Shown here: one piece after another, positions 17,758 through 25,291 of the stretch
How the letters are laid out: every line of letters starts with the position of its first letter
How positions within the stretch are numbered: the first letter of the stretch is position 1
Source: Candidatus Nitrosacidococcus tergens
Lineage (GTDB): Bacteria > Pseudomonadota > Gammaproteobacteria > Nitrosococcales > Nitrosococcaceae
Reading direction: 5' to 3'
Assembly (NCBI RefSeq): GCF_902810445.1
Contig: NZ_LR778175.1
Span: forward strand, 682,001 to 746,000
DNA length: 64,000 nucleotides
The notes under the pieces: generated by a model
What the model was told of the DNA's origin: nothing
Seen by the model: the letters and a program-made list of their open reading frames with translations, nothing else
Databases searched by the model: none
Position numbers and translations under genes: made by a program

Positions 17758-18483
17758 CTATGATATGCTCCTCCAATAATTCACTCTGTCCTCCAATACC
17801 ACACTCCGTTCGATGAGCAATGATTGCAATTCGTCGCCAGGCAGAACAGTTTCACCCCAAATAGCCTTACCCCAAGACCAGCCATTATTGATCTCGTATT
17901 GTACTTCACGCTCAGTTTCTTTACCAAAATTAAACAAACCACTAGGACTGAAAGCTTTATAAGTGACTGATCCTGCCACTTTGCTCTCAGCGGAGAACAT
18001 CACCAGCACCTTTTGTATGGGCGCCATGGTAATGAGATGGCCTGCACCATACAAAGGAAGTGCACATAGGGGTGAAGCTTTGTCACCAACCATTTGAGAG
18101 ATGCCGCTGGTGAACTCGGTACCTATGACATTATTCCGAACACTTATTGTCTCAGGTACCCCTCTTCCCACTACATCTCCGGTTCCAGCTTCAGAGTTGA
18201 CAACAAGAATCTGGCCAAAATCTATATTATATGCCGTACTGGCACTAACTGTGCCATTGGGTATCAGAGAGTCCCTTGAGGTATACGCCTGATACTGCTC
18301 GGTCCATTTAATTTTGGTCGTTTTCAAATAAATATTTGTTCTGAACCAAACTAAGGGAGCTGCAGTTTTATCTATTGAACTCGCTTGAACCGCTTTAAAA
18401 GCATGTAGGTAATAAAGGCCAGCCTTCAGTTTATCAACCGTATCTCTGTCCATGTTAATCCTTAGAGTATATGTCGTGGCCAA
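17758..18483 (-). CDS. Unknown beta-rich protein, 241 aa, start uncertain
   Basis: I do not recognise a function. The listed start is TTG 18483, but the frame stays open and coding-like for about 35 codons further upstream ('NELATTAGGNQLSWNFTW', then 'SDESVELSKSERTILATT') without an in-frame ATG. An ATG about 105 bases upstream (near 18586) is out of frame by one base. A one-base deletion just after the true start is therefore likely. The protein contains 'WTEQYQAYTSRDSL', 'NIDFGQILVVNSEAGTGDVV' and 'INNGWSWGKAIWGE', has no signal peptide and looks beta-rich. It lies upstream of, and on the same strand as, the broken patatin-like gene, and has similarly higher GC. The two may be partners. Confidence 0.6.
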   Translation of the reverse strand: MATTYTLRINMDRDTVDKLKAGLYYLHAFKAVQASSIDKTAAPLVWFRTNIYLKTTKIKWTEQYQAYTSRDSLIPNGTVSASTAYNIDFGQILVVNSEAGTGDVVGRGVPETISVRNNVIGTEFTSGISQMVGDKASPLCALPLYGAGHLITMAPIQKVLVMFSAESKVAGSVTYKAFSPSGLFNFGKETEREVQYEINNGWSWGKAIWGETVLPGDELQSLLIERSVVLEDRVNYWRSIS

Positions 18484-18599
18484 TATTGTGCGTTCCGATT
18501 TAGATAACTCTACCGATTCATCTGACCAAGTAAAATTCCAACTTAACTGATTACCGCCTGCAGTTGTTGCTAGTTCATTTTGAAATTTATTATGCTACT

Positions 18600-18967
18600 A
18601 ATTATTTCTTCTTCTGAGAAAGCTAAACCACAAAGTTAAGTAATAAAAGAAATACATTAAGGAGCTCTTTTTTAACTGCTACTCTTTTTCTCTAGGGTAA
18701 AAACTAAAACTAGTTTAAGAAATGATTATTTTTACAAGACGGCTAAGGTCTCTAATAATCTAGATGTAATTAACTAAAATTTAATATCGTTTTTTAAGTA
18801 AAAAGGCTTATTTTTTCCTTTTAAAATCTTTTATTTTATTTTAAGTGCTTTTAAGCATTGATAAGTAAAGGCATTATAAAGATGTTTGTAAGAATTTATT
18901 TACTAGGCAATTTAGTTATAAAAGACTAACAGCGAAGGGAAATATCAAAGTTGCTAACAGTAGATGA
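18600..18967. other. AT-rich spacer, nothing clear
   Basis: No gene, RNA or strong hairpin that I can support. It separates the unknown-protein gene from the first Rep relic. Confidence 0.4.
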
Positions 18968-19231
18968 GTAAGTGAGATTAGCTGCACCGATAAAGAAGCT
19001 ACCATAGAGTTCATTTTCGCTCCCTCGCCCTCGGTTATCTCTCTAATTACAAAGCTCGAGAAACACTTCACCAGCTACGGATTGAATCAGGTAAGCAGTC
19101 TTTCTAGTACCTATGCTGTACGTCTATATGAGCTGATCATTGCTTAGAAAAGTACAGAGAAAGTATCGATTAAGCTAGCCAAAAAACCAAAAGCACTTGC
19201 TAAGCAGCAAACTAAACTCAATTACTATTAA
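18968..19231 (+). pseudogene. Relic of a Rep_3-type plasmid replication initiator
   Basis: Plus-strand frame 18968-19147 reads 'VSEISCTDKEATIEFIFAP', then 'ITKLEKHFTSYGLNQVSSLS' and 'STYAVRLYELIIA', and stops at TAG 19145-19147. The 'FT.Y.L.QV..L.S.YA.RLYEL' pattern is the conserved core of Rep_3 (RepB) initiators, winged-helix proteins that bind iterons. The duplicated CCCTCG before 'SVISL' is an extra small insertion. After the TAG the frame continues with Lys-rich sequence to TAA at about 19231. Both ends of the gene are missing. Confidence 0.6.
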
Positions 19232-19361
19232 TAAAATATATAGCCGCAGCCAGTTGGCTAAAATAAAAACTTTGCTCTAAAACGTTGGGGCATTTAGAAG
19301 GGATTAAACTGCTTTTGGAGGAATTATTTAGATTAACAAGGGGATATAATCATGTCAATCT

Positions 19362-20075
19362 TTACTTGATCACTGCCTTTAACTTGGCTATCTGTTCTTT
19401 TCCTTTGCTTCTCTGTTCTTTGGTTAGGAGCTGGCTGGCTTTGTAGAATTCTTTAGGCTGGGCTTTTACCTTATTATTATTCTTACCTTCGAAAATAAAC
19501 TCAATAGAGGCTATCTTACGGCCTTTCTTAATGGGCTTATAAGTAGCTTTCAATGGGCTATGTTCATTAATCTGCTTTATAGATACCTCCAATACAAACC
19601 GTCTAAAATTAGCAAATAATGGATACTTCTTTTCCAATTGGAGCATAGTACGTAAGCTAGCTAGTTCTATAGTACGATTTCCTATATTCCTATACTGAGC
19701 TAATAAATAGTTCATAGATACGGATAGCATAAACACTGCTGATATTAGCTATATCTGATAGAGCATATTTAGTAAATTCTCTCTTTAGAGTTGTACCTCT
19801 TGCACCCAGCGCATTTTAATAGACCTGCCATAGAGTTTTAATATCGTCCTTTAAATCTCTATACGCTGTCTTTTCATGTATTCCTAGCTTTTGTAAATCC
19901 TCAACACTAACTAAATACAGTTCATTATCAGTAATAGGCTGGTTTTTACGTATCTTGCTAATAGCAATCAATATAATCCGCTGTTCAATAATACTTAGGC
20001 TATAAGAGGCTTCTGTAACCCTATTAGCTTTTACTATCTTACTTGTGATTTATATTGATTCTTATAAGTAAACAT
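19362..20075 (-). pseudogene. Rep_3-type replication initiator, broken by several small changes
   Basis: A Rep_3 (RepB) plasmid initiator read from ATG 20075 ('MFTYKNQYKSQV'). It passes through 'IVKANRVTEASYSLSIIEQR' and 'VSVEDLQKLGIHEKTAYRDL', to the C-terminal domain 'FRRFVLEVSIKQINEHSP', 'TYKPIKKGRKIASIEFIFEG' at 19362-19736. I see three defects: a one-base shift near 'SQV/KIV', an in-frame TAA after 'TLWQVY', and a 4-base tandem duplication (TATT) in 'YELLAQYRN' that changes frame. The 124-codon open frame from GTG 19736 is therefore only the C-terminal half. This is a plasmid or integrated-element relic, and a different copy from the plus-strand relic at 18968. Confidence 0.75.
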
Positions 20076-20077
20076 TA

Positions 20078-20197
20078 TTAGCCAATTATCACTGATAGGC
20101 CAAATAGTATAAAACAGAATATAAGACCAATTATAGTTGTTATTATTCCGTTACTTTTCATCTCTTTAATTGACAAATGATCCACTATTATCTCCAT
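20078..20197 (-). CDS. Small membrane protein, 39 aa, in the rep unit
   Basis: ATG 20197 follows the TAA of the 78-aa gene with no gap (TAAATG), and its own stop lies 2 bases before the rep ATG at 20075. The product starts 'MEIIVDHLSIKEMKSNG' and continues with one membrane helix 'TTIIGLIFCFILFGLSVIIG'. Tight spacing on both sides suggests an operon. Function unknown. Confidence 0.45.
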   Translation of the reverse strand: MEIIVDHLSIKEMKSNGIITTIIGLIFCFILFGLSVIIG

Positions 20198-20434
20198 TTA
20201 CCAAGCATGCCATTTAAGTGTTGTATTTAAAGCCTCTTGTGCTTTTTTTCGAAATAGGATTTTAAGTCTTATATCCTGCGTTTCTTCCGCAAGCTCTAGA
20301 TAGCGCTGATAGATACTAATAAAAGTCTCTGCATTACTCCTGCGAGTTTGCAGATATTGAATGAGTTTTTCTAAGATCTGGATTGATTTCCAGTTGGTAT
20401 TTTTTCTTAGGGTTATATTTTTAAAATCATTCAT
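20198..20434 (-). CDS. Small hypothetical protein, 78 aa, in the rep unit
   Basis: ATG 20434 has AAGGAAAGGA upstream at a suitable distance. The product is charged and helical ('KSIQILEKLIQYLQTRRS', 'IYQRYLELAEETQDIRLKIL'), with no membrane segment. It heads a three-gene minus-strand unit with the 39-aa membrane protein and the broken Rep gene, so a role in plasmid maintenance or copy control is possible but is inference from position. I do not recognise the family. Confidence 0.55.
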   Translation of the reverse strand: MNDFKNITLRKNTNWKSIQILEKLIQYLQTRRSNAETFISIYQRYLELAEETQDIRLKILFRKKAQEALNTTLKWHAW

Positions 20435-20990
20435 GTTTTTTCCTTTCCTTATATAAAATGGTTTTAGGGTTATTTTTATATTTATAATCTAAAAATTATT
20501 CAAAAATAGTATGTTACAGAAAGAAAATTTCAATAATGTCATCAAAAAATCTCTTCCTTTAAAATTTAAATAAGCAAAAAATATACCAAAATGTATAAAT
20601 GGTGCAGATTTATTAAAATTCAATCTATGATAGATCGAATAAACATATTCATTTATCTGTTTATATTAAAAATTAATTTTTTATAAAAATTAATCTACTT
20701 TTTAATCTACTTTTGCGCTAGAAGAAGCTATTAGGGTTATTTGCTCTAGATGATAGTTTTTTAGCTAAGGAGCGTCATTATTAGTGACGTTATTTTGAAT
20801 GATAATATTTAACTGCTTTTAACACTAAGATTATATGAATAATTATCATCTATAATTTATGACAAAATGTGATTATTTATAATTTTATATTGTTAATCTA
20901 GGCTTTTATTAGTTTTGAATTAAGTTATAAAGAGGAAAACCCTGTATACTCAAAGAGTGAAATAGCTAATAAATAATATAATAGCTTCAG
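20435..20990. other. Intergenic stretch upstream of the rep unit
   Basis: Very AT-rich. A two-copy tandem repeat TTAATCTACTT(T) with a 12-base period lies at 20690-20714. That period and place would suit a reduced iteron array, but two copies are weak evidence. No other repeat, hairpin or gene is convincing. It must also hold the promoter of the downstream ChaN-like gene. Confidence 0.35.
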
Positions 20991-20999
20991 TTGGTATCT

Positions 21000-22184
21000 A
21001 TGAATAATAAAACCCTTGCTTTCGTTCTTTACTTGATCTTTTTTCTTAGCAGCATCTCAGTATACGGAGAGGAACAGATACATACTCATAGAGAATATAA
21101 ACAACATTTTAATTCTAAAGAAAATCCTCAATCACTCTATGCCACACAGGCTATTGATCTTAAAGCACTACTACCAATTAACAAACTGATACCAAAACTA
21201 GTTGGTGACCAAGTAGTATTTATTGGAGAGCAGCACCCTCGTTTTGATCATCACTTAAATCAACTCTCAATTATTCGTGGACTTTATCTTAAACATACTA
21301 ATCTAGCTATTGGTATGGAGTACTTCCAGCAGCCTTTCCAAAAATATTTGGATCAATATATTGCTGGAAAATTAACTACTCATGATCTAATTAAGAAAAC
21401 TGAATACTATGATCGTTGGCGTTATGATTTTAGATTATATGAACCTATCTTAAAGTATGCTCGTGCCCATCATATTCCCATTGTTGCATTAAATGCACCG
21501 ACAGAAATTGTGCAAAAAGTAGGTAGAGATGGATTAGGCAAGCTTACAACACAAGAAAAGACACAAATTCCTACAGATATTGATTTTTCAGACGAGGAAT
21601 ATGCTCATCGGTTAAAAAGAATATTTAAAGATCACCCTCAGTTTTTTGGAAGCTTCGAGACTTTTTATGAAGCCCAACTTGTTTGGGATGAAACAATGGC
21701 TGATGGAGCAGCAATTTTTTTAAAAGACCATCCAGATACTTATATGGTAGTGTTGGCTGGTAACGGGCATTTTGCTTATGGATCTGGGATTCCAAATCGA
21801 CTTTATCGTCGTTTACCGAATATAAAAACATCTATTGTATTAAATGATTGGGAAAGAACAATAGAACCCACTGTTGCAAACTATACTTTGATTTCTCAAG
21901 AGAAAGAATTACCTAATGCAGGATTTCTTGGGCTAATGTTAGAGGAGATTGTAGATCATGGGCTTAAAGTTGAGGATTTTTCTAAAGAAAGCCCAGCTAA
22001 AGCAGCAGGAATTAAAATAAAGGATAAAATTCTTGCTTTAAATGATCAATCTATTTCAAAAATGTCTAACATTAAAGAGGTGATGTGGGATAAAAAACCT
22101 GGCAATGAAATAATAGTCAAGGTAAGTCGTAGTGGGCTTATTGGAGAAGAGCAAGAATTAGTTTTTAAAGTTATTCTCAAATGA
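21000..22184 (+). CDS. ChaN-like haem-binding/TIKI-fold protein with C-terminal PDZ domain
   Basis: The ATG at 21000 is preferred to the TTG at 20991 because it puts the signal peptide 'MNNKTLAFVLYLIFFLSS' directly at the N-terminus. Residues about 50-290 match the ChaN/DUF399 family: 'VVFIGEQHPRFDHHLNQLSI', 'IGMEYFQQPFQKYLDQYI', 'IVALNAPTEIVQKVGRDGL' and 'VVLAGNGHFAYGSGIPNRL' with its conserved Gly-His. Residues about 310-395 form a PDZ domain ('SPAKAAGIKIKDKILALND'). ChaN binds haem in some bacteria, and related TIKI-fold proteins are metallopeptidases. The exact activity here is open. The protein should be periplasmic. It is 24 bases upstream of a YcgN-like gene on the same strand. Confidence 0.85.
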   Translation: MNNKTLAFVLYLIFFLSSISVYGEEQIHTHREYKQHFNSKENPQSLYATQAIDLKALLPINKLIPKLVGDQVVFIGEQHPRFDHHLNQLSIIRGLYLKHTNLAIGMEYFQQPFQKYLDQYIAGKLTTHDLIKKTEYYDRWRYDFRLYEPILKYARAHHIPIVALNAPTEIVQKVGRDGLGKLTTQEKTQIPTDIDFSDEEYAHRLKRIFKDHPQFFGSFETFYEAQLVWDETMADGAAIFLKDHPDTYMVVLAGNGHFAYGSGIPNRLYRRLPNIKTSIVLNDWERTIEPTVANYTLISQEKELPNAGFLGLMLEEIVDHGLKVEDFSKESPAKAAGIKIKDKILALNDQSISKMSNIKEVMWDKKPGNEIIVKVSRSGLIGEEQELVFKVILK

Positions 22185-22208
22185 TTTTTATATCTATTGG
22201 GGATAGTG

Positions 22209-22640
22209 ATGGTAATGCCTAGTTTTTGGAAACATAAAACCTTAAATGAAATGACTAATGAGGAGTGGGAGGCCCTATGTGATAGATGTGGTCAATGCTG
22301 TCTCCATAAATTAGAGGATGAGGATACTGGAGAGATTTTTTATACTAATGTTGCTTGTCGCTTATTAAATATCCATAGTGGTCGCTGCTCAGATTACTGC
22401 CATCGTGCACAAGTAGTTAAAGATTGTATTAGTTTGCGAGAAAATTTTAATGAAGCTTTAAGATGGCTCCCTAAAACCTGTGCTTATCGCCTTGTTAGCG
22501 AGGGAAAAGAATTATTCGATTGGCATCCACTCATTTCTGGTACTGAAGAAACAGTACACCTAGCAGGTATATCAATTAAAAGCCAAATTATTGTTTCAGA
22601 AAATGAGGTAGATGATTTAGAGGATTATATTATTGAATAG
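22209..22640 (+). CDS. YcgN/UPF0260 cysteine-cluster protein
   Basis: A cytoplasmic protein of about 143 residues with the family's cysteine pattern: 'LCDRCGQCCLHKLEDEDTGE', 'VACRLLNIHSGRCSDY' and 'PKTCAYRLVSEGKEL'. These may bind an iron-sulfur cluster or zinc; the function is not established. ATG 22209 ('MVMPSFWKHKTL') is chosen because GGGGAT lies just upstream and the family usually starts with a short stretch before 'FWK.K.L..M'. ATG 22215 is also possible. Confidence 0.88.
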   Translation: MVMPSFWKHKTLNEMTNEEWEALCDRCGQCCLHKLEDEDTGEIFYTNVACRLLNIHSGRCSDYCHRAQVVKDCISLRENFNEALRWLPKTCAYRLVSEGKELFDWHPLISGTEETVHLAGISIKSQIIVSENEVDDLEDYIIE

Positions 22641-22668
22641 CTAACTTTTTAGTGTACTGATCTTAATA

Positions 22669-23094
22669 TCAATCTGCTACTAAATTAGATGAGTAATCTC
22701 TGGATGGTGCATTTTTCTCTGAGTAATCTTCTTCTTCTGATTTGTGAGTGCGACAACCCAAACAACGGGCAAATGTGGCTCGTGCAGGTCCTTTAACTAA
22801 AGTGTTAGCGGCACCTTTGACATGTCCGCTAATTGCGGTAAATGGTAAACTTGCTACAAACGCAGCAGATCCCAAAGCAGTAGCTACACCTAATACAGGT
22901 CGAGCAATAAGTAAATCCCCAAGTTTCCGGAAATAATTTCGACTTTCAGTATCTACTGGATCATCTATATCAATAGCTGCTTCTCCATCATACTCATCTC
23001 TTCCTATGCCAGATGCCAGAGCAACATTAAAAAAACTACTAATAAATATTAAGCACAGAAAATAAACAAGCTTCTTACGTAAAAAATTATTCAT
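22669..23094 (-). CDS. Exported protein of unknown function, 141 aa
   Basis: The N-terminus 'MNNFLRKKLVYFLCLIFISSFFNVALASG' type start is a signal peptide. An acidic segment follows ('DEYDGEAAIDIDDPVD'), then a conserved-looking hydrophobic region 'RPVLGVATALGSAAFVASLP' with 'GPARATFARCLGCR', and a charged tail. Proteins with this 'RP.G...T..G...F..SLPF.A..G' pattern are common in gammaproteobacteria as unnamed small membrane or periplasmic proteins. Convergent with the YcgN-like gene (28-base gap). Confidence 0.7.
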   Translation of the reverse strand: MNNFLRKKLVYFLCLIFISSFFNVALASGIGRDEYDGEAAIDIDDPVDTESRNYFRKLGDLLIARPVLGVATALGSAAFVASLPFTAISGHVKGAANTLVKGPARATFARCLGCRTHKSEEEDYSEKNAPSRDYSSNLVAD

Positions 23095-23363
23095 ATAAAA
23101 TTAAAGATGGTTTAAAAGTTTATAGAATGCTTCAAAATTCAATATAATTAAGATAGGGCTATTTAGCAATAATAGCTGCTTATCTTTATAATATTTTAAA
23201 ATAAATATTCCTGATAGATTATTAAGTTTATAATTATTTTTAGTAAAAAAATAAAATTTTCTATCTGTTTACTGCTTATTAATAGGTTTTTTTACATTTC
23301 TACCTTAAAGTATAGATAGGTTGTCTAGGGGGAAATTTTTATAAAAAAGGGCTAATAATTATT

Positions 23364-24083
23364 ATGCATAGAGTAACTTTGCTTCGTCATGGAGAGAGCA
23401 TATGGAATTTAGAAAACCGTTTTACTGGCTGGACTGATGTTGAGCTCTCAGAAAATGGCATCAAAGAAGCAAGCCACGCTGGTACAATGTTAAAAGATGC
23501 TGGTTACGAATTTGATAAAGCCTATACTTCGTTACTAAAGCGAGCTATTCATACTCTTCGATTAGTAGAGGATCAAATGGATATAATTTGGTTACCTACT
23601 GAAAAGCGTTGGGAGCTTAATGAGCGCCATTATGGAAGTCTGCAGGGCCTAAACAAAGCAGAAATTGCAAAACAATATGGTGCAGATTTAGTACATCAAT
23701 GGCGTCGTGGTTACGATATTGAGCCTCCTGCGTTGGATATAAACGATCCTCGTCATCCTCGGTTTGATCGGCGTTATGCCCATGTAGATCCAAGTGAGCT
23801 TCCCTTAGTTGAATCTCTAAAGACTACTCTGGATCGAGTGATGCAGTGTTGGCAAGAAAGTATTTTGCCAGATATTGCCTCAGGAAAAGAACTAATTATT
23901 GTCGCTCATGGTAATTCGCTGCGTGCACTATGCAAACATCTTGCAGGATTATCTAACGAAGAAGTGATGGAATTAGAAATTCCGACGGGTATACCGCTAG
24001 TTTATGAACTTGATGATTCATTTAAATTAATCGATCACTACTATCTTTCTGAAAAGGGTCACACCCCTGCTCACAGGGTGTGA
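23364..24083 (+). CDS. gpmA: 2,3-bisphosphoglycerate-dependent phosphoglycerate mutase
   Basis: GpmA interconverts 3- and 2-phosphoglycerate in glycolysis and gluconeogenesis. The phospho-histidine motif 'LLRHGESIWNLENRFTGW' is at the N-terminus. 'ELNERHYGSLQGLNKAE' supplies the catalytic Glu, and 'VAHGNSLRALCKHL' the second catalytic His. At 239 residues the length is normal. A strong hairpin covers the last codons and stop (24058-24084). Confidence 0.96.
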   Translation: MHRVTLLRHGESIWNLENRFTGWTDVELSENGIKEASHAGTMLKDAGYEFDKAYTSLLKRAIHTLRLVEDQMDIIWLPTEKRWELNERHYGSLQGLNKAEIAKQYGADLVHQWRRGYDIEPPALDINDPRHPRFDRRYAHVDPSELPLVESLKTTLDRVMQCWQESILPDIASGKELIIVAHGNSLRALCKHLAGLSNEEVMELEIPTGIPLVYELDDSFKLIDHYYLSEKGHTPAHRV

Positions 24084-24084
24084 C
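24058..24084 (+). terminator. GC-rich 9-bp hairpin across the gpmA stop codon
   Basis: GTCACACCC (24058-24066) and GGGTGTGAC (24076-24084) pair perfectly around a 9-base loop, followed by TTTATC. It includes the gpmA TGA and a possible GTG start (24080) for the next gene. It looks like a terminator or attenuator between gpmA and the protease gene. Confidence 0.6.
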
Positions 24085-24112
24085 TTTATCTACATCATTT
24101 ACTAAAAAGAAA

Positions 24113-25231
24113 ATGGCATCTTATCAAAGCAAAAGTACTTATTCTGTTTTTTTATCTCTACTTTTGCTTGTTTTATTTATTGTAACGATTAATCAGTGCG
24201 AGTCCACAGAAGTACCATCATCAAACCCTCAGCCTAGATCAATAGTAGAGCGAGGAGATTTCTCTTCAGAGGAGCAAGCAACGATTCACCTTTTCCAAAG
24301 CACTTCTCCTTCAGTAGTATTTATTACCACCCTTGCAGTACGTAGAGATTGGTTTAGTTTAAATACACAAGAGATCCCAAAAGGAACAGGATCGGGGTTT
24401 ATTTGGGATAGAGATGGTCATATTGTCACTAATTTTCATGTCATCCAAGGATCAAATGCTGCAAAGATCACTTTATATGATCATACTACTTGGGATGCTA
24501 CTTTAGTGGGTGTAGCACCTCAAGAAGATCTCGCTGTACTCAAAATTAACATTCCTCAAGATAAGATTCAACCAATTCCTATTGGACGATCAAATGACTT
24601 ACAAGTAGGGCAAAAAACCTTCGCTATTGGTAATCCCTTCGGTTTAGATCAAACGTTAACCACAGGAGTAGTCAGTGCCTTAGGGAGAGAAATTGAATCG
24701 GTAGCTAAAGTGCCTATTCGTAATGTAATCCAAACTGATGCTGCGATTAACCCTGGAAATTCTGGAGGTCCACTCTTAGATAGTAGTGGTCGTCTTATTG
24801 GGGTAAATACAGCAATTTACAGTCCATCAGGCGCTTATGCAGGGATTGGGTTTGCTATACCAGTAGATACTGTCAATTGGGTAGTTCCTGAATTAATTGC
24901 GAAGGGTAAAATTGAACAACCCAGTTTAGGGGTTGAGATTTTGCCTTCCCGAGTCATTGAAAATGTTGATATTGAGGGGGCGGTAATATTACGAGTCATT
25001 CCTGGTAGTAGTGCAGAACGTGCTAGATTAAAAGGTATGACTCGAGATTCTTTTGGAAGACTCCATTTGGGTGATGTAATTGTTACTATTGAAAACCAAA
25101 CAATACGTAACTCAACAGATGTAATTCTTGCTTTAAAACGGCGTAAGCCAGGGGAAAAGGTAACACTGGAAGTGTTCCGCAATAATAAAAAGCGAGAAGT
25201 GGAAATGAAACTTGATCCACCCTTATCGTAA
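24113..25231 (+). CDS. HtrA/DegS-like S1C serine protease with PDZ domain
   Basis: A periplasmic quality-control protease anchored by an N-terminal helix ('FLSLLLLVLFIVTINQ'). The catalytic triad is visible: His in 'VTNFHVIQGSNA', Asp in 'EDLAVLKIN', and Ser in 'NPGNSGGPLLDSSGRLIGVN'. One PDZ domain follows ('LGVEILPSRV', 'LGDVIVTIENQTIRNSTDV'), as in DegS or plant-type Deg1, rather than the two of DegP. The GTG at 24080 would extend the protein by 11 residues, but it lies inside the gpmA hairpin. ATG 24113 is the better start. Its role may be envelope stress sensing or degradation of damaged proteins. Confidence 0.92.
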   Translation: MASYQSKSTYSVFLSLLLLVLFIVTINQCESTEVPSSNPQPRSIVERGDFSSEEQATIHLFQSTSPSVVFITTLAVRRDWFSLNTQEIPKGTGSGFIWDRDGHIVTNFHVIQGSNAAKITLYDHTTWDATLVGVAPQEDLAVLKINIPQDKIQPIPIGRSNDLQVGQKTFAIGNPFGLDQTLTTGVVSALGREIESVAKVPIRNVIQTDAAINPGNSGGPLLDSSGRLIGVNTAIYSPSGAYAGIGFAIPVDTVNWVVPELIAKGKIEQPSLGVEILPSRVIENVDIEGAVILRVIPGSSAERARLKGMTRDSFGRLHLGDVIVTIENQTIRNSTDVILALKRRKPGEKVTLEVFRNNKKREVEMKLDPPLS

Positions 25232-25291
25232 TCACTAGTTTTTTATTTTCATATTTAAATTAATTTACCCTTTGATTTTTTAGGAGAAATA

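Noticed and set aside
24080..24112. GTG start of the HtrA-like protease
   Set aside because: It lies inside the gpmA hairpin and adds 11 untypical residues; ATG 24113 is preferred.
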